Part shown: one piece after another, positions 30,404-38,952 of the stretch
Layout of the letters: the number at the start of each line of letters is the position of its first letter
Numbering within the stretch: the stretch's first letter is position 1
Assembly (NCBI GenBank): GCA_027490575.1
Contig: JAIXXV010000039.1
Coordinates: forward strand, 1-38,954
Direction: 5' to 3'
Length of the DNA: 38,954 bases
DNA from: a bacterium
GTDB taxonomy: Bacteria > Patescibacteriota > Minisyncoccia > Phycocordibacterales > CAIZLB01
The notes under the pieces: generated by a model
Told to the model about the DNA's origin: nothing
What the model saw: only the letters and a program-made list of their open reading frames with translations
Database searches by the model: none
Translations under genes and position numbers: made by a program

Positions 30404-32175
30404 TTCTCAAGGTATTCCGGCGCATACAAAGACATCCAATCAAGCCACAACCTCACAGCAGGTGTAGCACCGACAGTAGCGGTATATGGGGCCTTTTCAA
30501 GCAAGACCGCAAATGCATATTTTGGCTTGTCATATGGAAAATATCCTACTGACCAAGAGTTTATAAACTGATTTCTCACTCCGAGTTGTGCAGTACCTGA
30601 CTTACCTGCAACCTTAACATATGGAACATTTATAGATTGCATAGTTCCCTCAGTAACAGCCATGCGCATTCCTTCTCTCACTACGTCATACCACCTATTG
30701 ACCATATCAGGTGTATTTGGTGCGTTGGGCTCTGGTGATACTTTACCTACGCCTTCTATCTTTCTAGTATAGGCCTTACTAGAGTCGTATATGCCTTTGG
30801 CACGCAACTCATTTTCAGTTTCTAGTGAAAGCATGGTCGGTGTGTGCAAAGTGCCTCCATTTGCAATAGCAGCTGTATATCTAACTGCTTGTATGGGAGT
30901 GATCTGAAATCCATATTGACCTATCACTGTGTTATACGTATCACCCACCCTCCATATATCTCCTTTAAACACTTCTCTCTTCCATTCAGGTGTAGGTATC
31001 ACACCTTTCTTTCCTCCGAAAAAAGTACCCTCCAGTGTCTCGTCCAATCCAAACATTTTAGAATATGTATCAATACGATTTATACCCAAACCTTTTTGAT
31101 TCATGAATCCACCTCCTATCTGGTAAAAATACACATCGGAAGATACTGCAATAGCCTCTCTTGCATCAGTAAATCCATGCGCTTTCCAGTCTTTGAAGAT
31201 AGAAAACTCACCAGGTCTAAATGGGTTCGGTAGTCTCATCTCTCCTGTACTCTCTATCTGCTTATCAGGCGATATTATACCTTCTGAAAGTGCTGCGAGT
31301 GTGAAGAGGGGTTTCAAAATAGATCCTGGAGTATATAGACCTTTTGAAACTCTATCCAAAAACGGTGTGTTAGGGTCATTTAAATACGACTGTATTTTTT
31401 CAACATCTTTTCCATCTGTCATGACATTTGAATCGTACTCTGGATATGTCACACTAGCTAAAACTTCACCAGTATATATATCCATCACAACACCTGCACC
31501 GCCCTGAAAACCTGACCTGCGCGCAATTTCTTCTATAGAGCTATAGAGTGATTTTTGAATTTTTTCATGTATGGATAATTTTATATTTTCTCCCTTTATG
31601 GCAGGCCTCAGTACACTTTGAGATATTATATTTCCAAGAGCATCAGTCTCTGCAATCTTCAAACCGTTTTGTCCGGTAAGCAAAGTATCGAAGTATCTCT
31701 CTACCCCATCTGCACCTTCGTATTTTGTATCATAATAAAAACCAAATCTATCTTTTTTTGGATATCTAACATAACCGACCAAACTATGAAGTCCTTTCTG
31801 ATCAGAATATTTTCTTAGTGAAAATTCTGGCTCTGATTCATCACTTACATTCCATGCCAAAATATTACCTTCTCTATCTGTGATAGCTCCTCTCTCAGCA
31901 AAAACTAAACTCTGTCTTAGTCTATTGTTTTCGGATATATGCTTAAATTTTTCGCCTTCGGCAATCTGAAGTGAGCCTATACGATATATAAATGATACTG
32001 GTATCAATACAAATATGATGCCAAGTATAACAATGGTCCTTCTTGAAATAGCGCGTTCAATCTGTCCCTCGAACTGGTCTTTGTCGAATTGTGGAATATT
32101 TGAAGAATCTAAAAAAATCTCGTCTGGATCTATCTCTTTCGATTTTCTTATAGTTTTAGATCTTCTGAATATCAT
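30397..32175 (-). CDS. mrdA: Penicillin-binding protein 2 (MrdA)
   Basis: This is the elongasome transpeptidase. It has a cytoplasmic N-terminus with many charges, a transmembrane helix (about 46-66), a pedestal domain, and a catalytic domain with S285-x-x-K288 (YTPGSILKP), SSD in the second motif and KSGTAQ. The 592-residue length is normal. It is the last gene of the proS-mreBCD-mrdA run and overlaps mreD by 4 nt (ATGA). A rodA gene does not follow, so the partner polymerase must be encoded elsewhere. Confidence 0.95.
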   Translation of the reverse strand: MIFRRSKTIRKSKEIDPDEIFLDSSNIPQFDKDQFEGQIERAISRRTIVILGIIFVLIPVSFIYRIGSLQIAEGEKFKHISENNRLRQSLVFAERGAITDREGNILAWNVSDESEPEFSLRKYSDQKGLHSLVGYVRYPKKDRFGFYYDTKYEGADGVERYFDTLLTGQNGLKIAETDALGNIISQSVLRPAIKGENIKLSIHEKIQKSLYSSIEEIARRSGFQGGAGVVMDIYTGEVLASVTYPEYDSNVMTDGKDVEKIQSYLNDPNTPFLDRVSKGLYTPGSILKPLFTLAALSEGIISPDKQIESTGEMRLPNPFRPGEFSIFKDWKAHGFTDAREAIAVSSDVYFYQIGGGFMNQKGLGINRIDTYSKMFGLDETLEGTFFGGKKGVIPTPEWKREVFKGDIWRVGDTYNTVIGQYGFQITPIQAVRYTAAIANGGTLHTPTMLSLETENELRAKGIYDSSKAYTRKIEGVGKVSPEPNAPNTPDMVNRWYDVVREGMRMAVTEGTMQSINVPYVKVAGKSGTAQLGVRNQFINSWSVGYFPYDKPKYAFAVLLEKAPYTATVGATPAVRLWLDWMSLYAPEYLENN

Positions 32176-32450
32176 GCATAGAATCTTACCTTGTTTTTTA
32201 AAGACTGCAAAATAATCATTGTTATAAGTCCAGCCGACAAGAAAGGTATACCATATGGTCTATCAAATGTGTGAAAAAACAATGAACTTGAATACATCAT
32301 GTCCATTATTAACCCCACTAGAAGTATTTCATAATATACAAAATACCAACTAGCTATTATAGCCATTAAAAAAGTCAGGTACCAAGGTATGAATGGTAAG
32401 AAAAGTAGACTTCCAAATATTATTATATTAACGATTAATCTTTTGGACAT
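32172..32450 (-). CDS. mreD: Short MreD-like membrane protein
   Basis: The 92-residue product has about three hydrophobic helices (5-30, 35-55, 68-85). The assignment rests on position between mreC and mrdA; MreD is normally about 160 residues, so this one is clearly reduced. It would link MreC to the PBP2/RodA complex. Confidence 0.7.
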   Translation of the reverse strand: MSKRLIVNIIIFGSLLFLPFIPWYLTFLMAIIASWYFVYYEILLVGLIMDMMYSSSLFFHTFDRPYGIPFLSAGLITMIILQSLKNKVRFYA

Positions 32451-33165
32451 TGACGTATTTTAATGAGTTTAGATTTACAGGGAGTTTGAAATATAAATGA
32501 GTAAATGCTTCACCGTCGCTTGATTCTATCTTTTCTAAGCTACCGAGTATATATGAATATGTTCCAGGAACTACAACTGGGTCTAGCTCATTAACCTCAA
32601 TATTTTTTGGAGCTTTTATGTAGAAATTTCCTGAGCCATGACCTTCTGCAACTACATTTGCAGTTGTTGAACCGGTACCTATGATGACATCTATGCGCTC
32701 TCCTGGAGTTGAGAATAGTTTAACTATAGAAGTTTTTTCTCTAACCTCATCTACATATCCAATCAGAAAATCATTATCAGCATATACCCTGTCACCTAAC
32801 ACTATTCCTTGATCTTCACCAATATCTATCATTAAAGAATCATAAGAAGTTTTCGGGGGTCTCATTATCACAACTGCCAAAACAGTACTATCACTTTCTA
32901 CACTTTTTCTACCAAGTAGCTCTTTCAGTTCAGCATTTTCAGATCTAAGCATTTGAACAAGTGAGTTTTCTGAAACAGGTCTAACGGTCTCTCCGTAGTA
33001 TCCAAAAACATACCCAACGCCTCTTTGTAATGACCCTAAGACATTCTTAAGTTCAGTTTCAAATACAAATCCCAGCAATGCTAATATACAAAAAACAATA
33101 AATGCTTTGAACAAATGTCTATTGTTATCCCTACGTTTATCGCGCAACTGGTAATTCATTTTCAT
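32428..33165 (-). CDS. mreC: Rod shape-determining protein MreC
   Basis: The 245-residue protein has a basic N-terminus, a transmembrane helix (about 17-37), a coiled coil (about 62-82, ENSLVQMLRSENAELKELLG) and two beta-barrel domains (AVVIMRPPKTSYDSLMIDIGEDQGIVLGDRV). It links the MreB filament with PBP2. ATG codons at 33165 and 33159 are both possible. It overlaps mreB by 29 nt and mreD by 23 nt. Confidence 0.93.
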   Translation of the reverse strand: MKMNYQLRDKRRDNNRHLFKAFIVFCILALLGFVFETELKNVLGSLQRGVGYVFGYYGETVRPVSENSLVQMLRSENAELKELLGRKSVESDSTVLAVVIMRPPKTSYDSLMIDIGEDQGIVLGDRVYADNDFLIGYVDEVREKTSIVKLFSTPGERIDVIIGTGSTTANVVAEGHGSGNFYIKAPKNIEVNELDPVVVPGTYSYILGSLEKIESSDGEAFTHLYFKLPVNLNSLKYVNVQKINR

Positions 33166-34201
33166 TTTGTATTAGCATATCTTCAAACTCTTCAAGTTCT
33201 TCTAGTATGATACCTGCCCCTCTCGCAACTGCTGTAAGTGGATCCTCTGCAACAAAAACCTGTATGCCGACATATTCAGAAAGTACCTGTGGCAGACCTT
33301 TTATAAGTGCACCGCCCCCAGCTAGGTATATGCCGTTTCTCATGATATCGGCCAATATCTCAGGAGGTGTTGTCTCAAGAACTTCCTTTACGGCATCCAA
33401 CAAAGTATCGATAGACGACCCTATAGCCTCTCTGATATCTGAGTCTGTAATGATCACTTCACGTGGAAGCCCTGTCACTAGATCTCGACCCCTTATAGTA
33501 GTCTCCAGTGCAGGATTACATGGAAGTACACTTGATATTGCGACTTTAACTTCTTCAGCAGTTTTTTCTCCAATGAGTATTTTGAATTCATTTCTTATAT
33601 ACGAGACTATGTCATTGTTAAGCTTATCCCCTGCTATCTTTAGGTTTTTAGCTCTAACGATACCGCCGAGCGATATAACTGCGATATCAGTAGTACCGCC
33701 GCCTATATCTATAATCATACTTCCTGTAGCTTCTCTAACAGGAAGCCTAATACCTATAGCAGCAGACATTGGCTCCTCAACTATATGCACAAGTCTTGCG
33801 CCAGCATTTTTTGCAGCATCTCTCACAGCCCTCCTCTCCACATTTGTAATACCATATGGAACCCCGATCACTACTTTTGGACCTAACATTTTTTTAGATA
33901 TACCTTCTGCTTTTCTAATGAGATACGAAAGCATTTCTTCTGTAATCTCAAAGTCTGATATTACTCCATCCACTAGAGGCCTGACGGCAGTGATGTGACC
34001 TGGTGTACGCCCAAGCATAGATTTTGCTTGAGACCCTACAGCTACAACTCTTCCGGTCTTTTGGTTTACAGCAACAACAGATGGCTCGTTGATAACAACA
34101 CCTTTTCCAGAAACATAAACAAGCGTATTGGCAGTACCGAGGTCGATGCCAATATCATTCGAAGCAAATCTTAAGAATTTTAGTTTTAGTTTTTTAAACA
34201 T
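33137..34201 (-). CDS. mreB: Rod shape-determining protein MreB
   Basis: This bacterial actin has the phosphate 1 motif GIDLGTANTLVYV (18-30), the phosphate 2 motif DIGGGTTDIAVISLGG and the adenosine motif LAGGGALIKGLPQ. An amphipathic N-terminal helix (MFKKLKLKFLRF) should bind the membrane. Length is 354 residues, slightly longer than usual because of an acidic C-terminal tail. It overlaps proS by 8 nt, an unusual but tight coupling. Confidence 0.97.
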   Translation of the reverse strand: MFKKLKLKFLRFASNDIGIDLGTANTLVYVSGKGVVINEPSVVAVNQKTGRVVAVGSQAKSMLGRTPGHITAVRPLVDGVISDFEITEEMLSYLIRKAEGISKKMLGPKVVIGVPYGITNVERRAVRDAAKNAGARLVHIVEEPMSAAIGIRLPVREATGSMIIDIGGGTTDIAVISLGGIVRAKNLKIAGDKLNNDIVSYIRNEFKILIGEKTAEEVKVAISSVLPCNPALETTIRGRDLVTGLPREVIITDSDIREAIGSSIDTLLDAVKEVLETTPPEILADIMRNGIYLAGGGALIKGLPQVLSEYVGIQVFVAEDPLTAVARGAGIILEELEEFEDMLIQNENELPVAR

Positions 34202-35480
34202 TGGTTTTTAGTTTTTCTACTAGCTCATCCACTGTCATATCTTGCACCTCACCTGTAGCCCTGTCTTTTACCTCTACAAGGTATTCACCGTCAGCCCCTT
34301 GCTTGTTTTTGTCACTAATCACTACTCTAGTAGGTATACCAATGAGATCCGAATCTCCAAACTTCTCACCTGCACGTGCATCTCTGTCGTCGAAGATGAC
34401 TTCTATGTTTTGTCCTGTCTTTGTTTTTTGCTCTACTAGTTTTTTGTAAATGCTTTCCGCTCGAGCATTTGTTTCGTCTGAACCATTGACAAGTACCAGA
34501 TGCACATCGAAAGGCGCCACTGACTTTGGCCACACTATACCTTTGTCATCTGATAGGGCTTCTACTATAGCTCCCATAAGTCTAGGCACTCCGATACCAT
34601 AGCTTCCCATAAAAACTGGATTGTTTTTACCTGACTCATCTGTGAAGTTTAGCTCAAGCGGTTCTGAGAACTTTGTACTTAGTGTAAATATATTCCCGAC
34701 CTCTACAGCTTTCGCAGTTTTAAATTTGTCTGGATTAACGCCTACTATAGCGTGAACTTCTTGATTGTTAACTTCTTCGTTCAAAGCAATGCCTTTTTCT
34801 TCATCTATGTAGATAGTGTCCTCACCAGCATCAGTCACCATCTGAAACTCATGCGAAAACTTAGCAAAAGTACCTCCACTTGCAAATGTAATATATGTAA
34901 GATGTCCAATACCTACCTTATCAAAAATCCTCATATAAGCATCTTTACACTTATCATAAAACTCACCGTGCTCGTGTTCATCTTTTGAAAATGAGTAAAG
35001 GTCTTTCATCAAAAACTCTCTACCTCGCATGATACCGCTCTTTGCACGTTTCTCATTTCTAAACTTTGTTTGAAACTGATATACGTATTTAGGCAAATCT
35101 CTAAAAGATGCAATATGATCTTTCATCAAAAGTGTAAGTGGTTCTTCATGTGTAAATCCAAGTCCGACCTCAGTATCATTTGCAAGTTTAGTCTTGAACC
35201 AGTTGTCTACTTTTACATCATCCCATCTATCAGTTTTTTTCCAGACTTGAGAATCTTGAAGTGAAGCGAGCGACAACTCTTGTCCACCAATACCATTCAT
35301 CTCATCTCTTATGATTGTTTTAATTTTTTCAATAACACGAAGACCTAGTGGTAAAAAAGAATAAACACCAGCCATATCCTTATGAACAAACCCGGCTCTT
35401 ATGAGCAACTGCGCGTTTTTTGAAACCTCATCCTTTGGAGCCTCTCGCCTAGTTTTTGTAAAAAGTGTTGATTGTCGCAT
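34194..35480 (-). CDS. proS: Prolyl-tRNA synthetase, short form
   Basis: It charges tRNA-Pro. The class II core carries VYSFLPLGLRVIEKI, motif 2 KFRNEKRAKSGIMRGREFLMKDLYSF, and motif 3 with MGSYGIGVPRLMGAIVE; a C-terminal anticodon-binding domain (about 325-425) follows. At 428 residues it lacks the editing (INS/YbaK) domain inserted between motifs 2 and 3 in long bacterial ProS, like alpha-proteobacterial forms. It is the first gene of the operon with mreB; a TATTAT about 25 nt upstream on the minus strand may be its -10. Confidence 0.95.
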   Translation of the reverse strand: MRQSTLFTKTRREAPKDEVSKNAQLLIRAGFVHKDMAGVYSFLPLGLRVIEKIKTIIRDEMNGIGGQELSLASLQDSQVWKKTDRWDDVKVDNWFKTKLANDTEVGLGFTHEEPLTLLMKDHIASFRDLPKYVYQFQTKFRNEKRAKSGIMRGREFLMKDLYSFSKDEHEHGEFYDKCKDAYMRIFDKVGIGHLTYITFASGGTFAKFSHEFQMVTDAGEDTIYIDEEKGIALNEEVNNQEVHAIVGVNPDKFKTAKAVEVGNIFTLSTKFSEPLELNFTDESGKNNPVFMGSYGIGVPRLMGAIVEALSDDKGIVWPKSVAPFDVHLVLVNGSDETNARAESIYKKLVEQKTKTGQNIEVIFDDRDARAGEKFGDSDLIGIPTRVVISDKNKQGADGEYLVEVKDRATGEVQDMTVDELVEKLKTNV

Positions 35481-35512
35481 GGTATAAGTTAGTTATGGTC
35501 ATATAATACACC

Positions 35513-35560
35513 AAAAAAGCCTTTTTGTTAGGTTTGTCAGGGCTTTATTTTTTTGGGAAA
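35513..35560. terminator. Hairpin upstream of proS
   Basis: AAAGCC and GGCTTT flank a loop of about 22 nt with T-rich ends on both strands. Weak, because the loop is long. Confidence 0.4.
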
Positions 35561-35639
35561 TGTGGTGGGTTGGTTTGGTTTTATATGATTTACACTAAGG
35601 AAAATAAGTGCATGGTTGCACGGCGTATAAATTAAAATG

Positions 35640-35673
35640 CTGGTAGGCCTGGGAAATACCCATTACCTACCAG
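35640..35673 (-). terminator. Terminator of orphan gene 35711-36100
   Basis: CTGGTAGG and CCTACCAG enclose GGG/CCC pairs; on the minus strand the sequence continues CATTTTAATTT. Confidence 0.75.
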
Positions 35674-35710
35674 CAGTTATAAATGCTTTTTCGCACTCAA
35701 ACCAAGGTTG

Positions 35711-36100
35711 TCAATATTTCTTGACAGGTTTGAATTTCACAGCTCGCAACTCCTGTCCACGACAGTAGATTGTCCAGATACCGAATTCTTGTTTACCGTA
35801 AGGGACATTCCTGTCGTAAGGTCGTTCCATCTCCTCACTTTCTGGCAAAGCATACAAGAGGTGGATTAATGTCTCAGTCTCCCTCTCATTTTCAGAAAAG
35901 TGCTGCATCATAGGCTTTTCTTGACGTAAAGCTAAGCAGTCAGCAAGAACTCTGAAACATTCTCTAGGGTCGCGCTTTAAAAACTCCTTTCCTGCATCTG
36001 ATCTTTGGTAGGAAATCCACACAGAGTGTGCATCATACACAACTTCTTTGAGCAGCTCAGCAAGGAGTTGCTCGGGGTTCATACTTTCGTATTCTTTCAT
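35711..36100 (-). CDS. Orphan 129-residue protein, unknown
   Basis: ATG 36100 (MKEYESMNPEQ) is chosen because AAAGGATAAGACA puts a Shine-Dalgarno site before it; the frame extends to 36148 without reason. The product is soluble, acidic and helical in the first 90 residues (EQLLAELLKEVVYDAHSVWISY, CFRVLADCLALRQ), with a beta-rich, basic end (GIWTIYCRGQELRAVKFKPV). No family is recognised. It shares a conserved 5' leader with gene 21291-21683, the strongest sign that the orphan cassettes form a functional class. Confidence 0.75.
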   Translation of the reverse strand: MKEYESMNPEQLLAELLKEVVYDAHSVWISYQRSDAGKEFLKRDPRECFRVLADCLALRQEKPMMQHFSENERETETLIHLLYALPESEEMERPYDRNVPYGKQEFGIWTIYCRGQELRAVKFKPVKKY

Positions 36101-36120
36101 TGTCTTATCCTTTTGTGCAT

Positions 36121-36178
36121 CGTTCTGAGCACAGTGGCTTCCTTTCAAAGCCGGTTGAATGTTTAACTAAAAGAACGT
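36121..36178 (-). promoter_or_regulatory. Conserved 5' leader RNA element, copy 2
   Basis: On the minus strand CGTTCT (36172-36177) pairs with AGAACG (36121-36126), enclosing GGCTT-TGAAAGG-AAGCC (36136-36152). Compared with copy 1, the loop TGAAAGG is identical while one stem pair changes from C-G to T-A. Confidence 0.55.
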
Positions 36179-36184
36179 GATGTA

Positions 36185-36213
36185 TTAATACCACGTTGCT
36201 TTTAGCTGGTCAA
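36185..36213 (-). promoter_or_regulatory. Promoter of orphan gene 35711-36100
   Basis: On the minus strand: TTGACC (36208-36213), 17-nt spacer, TATTAA (36185-36190). The start should fall near 36178, exactly at the conserved leader. Confidence 0.6.
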
Positions 36214-36242
36214 TATGGAAGCTGAAAGTAAAATTTCAACTA

Positions 36243-36284
36243 CTAATTACTAATTACTAACTGTTAATTGTTATCTGTTAATTC
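36243..36284 (-). repeat. Heptamer array after rseP, 6 units
   Basis: GAATTAA, CAGATAA, CAATTAA, CAGTTAG, TAATTAG and TAATTAG on the minus strand. The rseP stop is bases 5-7 of the first unit. Confidence 0.92.
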
Positions 36285-37348
36285 ACCAACACAAACACAT
36301 CCTTCACCGTCACTACAATCATCAAAGTTATAAGTAGCAAGAAACCGACCGCATTTAGCCATAGTTGAACTTTTGGACTAACATCTCTTCTAATAATACT
36401 TTCTATAAGCACTATAAGTAGTCTGCCTCCATCAAGCGCAGGAAACGGTACTAGGTTTATAACTGCCAAGTTGGCAGATATGATAGCCGCGATGACGAGT
36501 AGACTTGCAAAACCAGTCTTAGCTGACTCACCCACCACACCTGCAATGCCTACCGGACCACTGACTTGCTTGAGACTAGCCTCACCTATGAAAATACTTT
36601 TAACAAAGTTTCCTAATCCTACAGCAGTATTGATTGTTAGGTGGTATGTTTGTTTTGCACCATTGTAAAATGCGCTGAAGAATCCTGCTTTGAATTCTGC
36701 ATATACATCCATCGATATACCTACAGCTTTTTTGTTAGCAACTATTCCCTCTTCTGGTGTCACAGGTACTATCTCAACACTATCATTTGCTCTTTGTACT
36801 TTAAAATCTATGCTGTTTTCTGCTGATGCAATGATACCTTGAACCTCTTCTGGTGTTTGTGTTGGTATAGATGATACTTCCAGTATCCTGTCACCTGGCT
36901 TCAATCCTGCTTTTTCAGCAGGGCTTCCTGGAGAAACCATGACTATAGTTAGTTCTGGATTTTTGATCTGATCGGCAGGCATAGCTTCTGTCGAGACCTT
37001 AGTACCGAGCATCAATGAACCTGATAGCAAGACCCATGCAAGTAGTATGTTGAATGTAACACCAGCAACTAGTACCACAGCCTGTTGCCATCTAGGTTTT
37101 GAAAGCATGCTGTCTGGTGTCTTGGCATCATCTGCATTTTCACCATATATCTTTACATAACCACCTAGAGGCAGGAGGTTGATTGCATAACGAGTCTTTC
37201 CCCACACCCAACTGAAAAGTCTAGGAGGAAAACCTATAGCAAACTCGTCGACACGTATTTTGAAAAGTCTAGCTGCAAGAAAATGCCCTAGCTCATGTAT
37301 GAATACAAGTAGTGTTAGAACTAAAAGGAAAATGATTGCAGTGGACAT
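36278..37348 (-). CDS. rseP: Site-2 protease RseP
   Basis: This is an intramembrane zinc metalloprotease. The HExxH motif is H18-E19-L-G-H22 in the first membrane helix, a PDZ domain lies at about 105-195, and LVPFPALDGGR near residue 300 provides the third zinc ligand (LDG). About four membrane helices and a length of 356 residues fit the family. It cleaves membrane-bound regulators or remnant signal peptides. It follows frr on the same strand, 58 nt away. Confidence 0.95.
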   Translation of the reverse strand: MSTAIIFLLVLTLLVFIHELGHFLAARLFKIRVDEFAIGFPPRLFSWVWGKTRYAINLLPLGGYVKIYGENADDAKTPDSMLSKPRWQQAVVLVAGVTFNILLAWVLLSGSLMLGTKVSTEAMPADQIKNPELTIVMVSPGSPAEKAGLKPGDRILEVSSIPTQTPEEVQGIIASAENSIDFKVQRANDSVEIVPVTPEEGIVANKKAVGISMDVYAEFKAGFFSAFYNGAKQTYHLTINTAVGLGNFVKSIFIGEASLKQVSGPVGIAGVVGESAKTGFASLLVIAAIISANLAVINLVPFPALDGGRLLIVLIESIIRRDVSPKVQLWLNAVGFLLLITLMIVVTVKDVFVLVN

Positions 37349-37406
37349 ATAGCTTAGATTTTATTAGTTGATATTTATAATGTGCTTATTTTTCCAGCCA
37401 AAGGTT

Positions 37407-37958
37407 TTAATTTTCTATCTCTTTTTCCTTCTTACCAAAAGCTTCTTCTAGTTTAGTAGATGCATCTTGGAAAATCTTTTCCATCTCGGTCTTGGCTCTC
37501 ATGGCGTCATCTTCACCCATTTCACCTGATTTCTTTTTTGTATTTATATCATCTGAGACTTCATTTCGCTCTCTACGCAGTGCAACTCTAGCATCTTCAA
37601 GCTTAGTCTTTGCCACCTTCACAAGTTGCATACGTCTCTCACCTGTAAGCTCTGGGAATATTACTCTGATACCTGTACCGTCAACTACAACACCTACACC
37701 TAAGTCTGCCAGGTTTATCGCCTTCTCTATAGCTTGTATTTGTGAATTGTCCCAAGGTGAAATACGAATAGTCTTTGCATCCTCAGCTGAGATACTTGCA
37801 ACAGATGATATCGGCATCTCAGAGCCGTATGAATCTACTTTTACTGGATCAAGAAATGATATAGAAGCACGTCCAGTTCTAATACCTGAAAGCTCTTTGT
37901 TAAACCACTCCTGTGTTTCTTTTAATTTTTGTTGAAATTTTAAAAAATTGTATGCCAT
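37407..37958 (-). CDS. frr: Ribosome recycling factor
   Basis: It splits the post-termination ribosome with EF-G. The start at ATG 37958 gives 183 residues beginning MAYNFLKFQQKLKETQEWF, which is normal for RRF; the seven upstream residues from GTG 37979 are not family-like. Motifs include LSGIRTGRASISFLDPVKVDSYG, IRISPWDNSQIQAIEKAI and the ELTGERRMQLVKVAKTKLEDARVALRRERNE helix. Confidence 0.96.
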   Translation of the reverse strand: MAYNFLKFQQKLKETQEWFNKELSGIRTGRASISFLDPVKVDSYGSEMPISSVASISAEDAKTIRISPWDNSQIQAIEKAINLADLGVGVVVDGTGIRVIFPELTGERRMQLVKVAKTKLEDARVALRRERNEVSDDINTKKKSGEMGEDDAMRAKTEMEKIFQDASTKLEEAFGKKEKEIEN

Positions 37959-38018
37959 ATATGGTTGATATACTATCACATATTTGATGAATATAAAGTG
38001 AATTTTAAATGAAGCTAC

Positions 38019-38053
38019 AAAAAAACACCCCAGCTAGAAACTAGCTTAGGGTG
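38019..38053. terminator. Strong terminator between frr and upstream gene
   Basis: CACCCTAAGCTAG and CTAGCTGGGGTG pair around a TTT loop and are followed by TTTTTTT on the minus strand. Confidence 0.9.
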
Positions 38054-38121
38054 CGTGGGTGCCGGGTTTACGGCTTTTGTATGTCACGCCAGGACACAAG
38101 GTACGAATGTTATTTGTGATT

Positions 38122-38391
38122 CTATTTTTTGGACTTTGCACGCAATGTTTGGTGGCGCTTTTTTGATACAGCTTTTTCCACCGACTTCGCATTTTGTTTG
38201 ACTTTGGTTTTGGTTTTCGGCTTTCTGATTTTATTTCCTTCCTTTTTTTGACCATTTTTTCCATCCGTTGACTGCTTGAGCCAACGAATAGTTGGGAAGT
38301 CGAGTAAAGGTTCACTGATACCTTCTGCAACATCAGTTAACACCCTTCTTCCGCCTTCATACACTCCACCCAATTCATCCAATGTAATCAT
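38122..38391 (-). CDS. Small basic protein, unknown
   Basis: The 89-residue product has an acidic first third (MITLDELGGVYEGGRR) and a Lys/Arg-rich second half resembling a nucleic-acid-binding tail. TATACT on the minus strand is 9 nt before the ATG, and a strong terminator follows the stop, so it looks like a real single-gene unit. An overlapping frame at 38046-38333 is rejected as a shadow. Confidence 0.6.
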   Translation of the reverse strand: MITLDELGGVYEGGRRVLTDVAEGISEPLLDFPTIRWLKQSTDGKNGQKKEGNKIRKPKTKTKVKQNAKSVEKAVSKKRHQTLRAKSKK

Positions 38392-38499
38392 GGCAACATG
38401 AGTATACTATAAATAGTTTATGAATAAAACTTCATAATTCGCCTGTCTACATAGTCCTTTCTCGCTGAGTCACACACAACCAAACACACAGATCAATGC

Positions 38500-38952
38500 T
38501 TATGCTTTAATCATCAATGCCAAGTTTTCCAATATAAGTTTTTTAGATGACGATGTGTCATACAGGTATTCATATATATTTGTAAATATTTTTGCATTAC
38601 TTATTCTTTTATTTAAATACCCTTCACTCATATTATCTTTATCAGTCTTTTTCTGACTCGAAATTGTGTCTAACGCATTTGCCTCATGTGTACAAACAAT
38701 CATTTCAATATTTTTTACGAACTCAAATATAAAACTATCATCTATGATTTCATCTTCCTTGTCACCAAGAATTTTCTTTACAATTTCCAACCTTGAAGGT
38801 ATTTCGGATTCTATGAATCTCTTTGCCAACTTGCTGATCGATACTGTATTCATACCATCACCCATGCCATCTACGGACGAGTCACCGGATGATTTCTTTT
38901 TACCACCTACCTCACTTGCTATATCAACCTCCCCATCAGAAAAACTTTCCAA
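38500..38952 (-). CDS. Hypothetical protein, probably running off the window
   Basis: 150 residues are visible, beginning with TTG at the very edge, so the real start may be outside. The first 35 residues are Gly/Ser/Asp-rich and disordered; the rest is helical (SKLAKRFIESEIPSRLEIVKKIL, FIFEFVKNIEMIV). No membrane segment and no recognised family. Confidence 0.6.
   Translation of the reverse strand: MESFSDGEVDIASEVGGKKKSSGDSSVDGMGDGMNTVSISKLAKRFIESEIPSRLEIVKKILGDKEDEIIDDSFIFEFVKNIEMIVCTHEANALDTISSQKKTDKDNMSEGYLNKRISNAKIFTNIYEYLYDTSSSKKLILENLALMIKA

Noticed and set aside
33207-33998. 263-codon plus-strand frame opposite mreB
   Set aside because: It is the antisense shadow of a strongly conserved gene and has no protein-like family motifs.
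38046-38333. 95-codon frame overlapping the small basic protein
   Set aside because: It runs through the region in another frame and has no start signal; the 38122-38391 frame has a -10 box and terminator.
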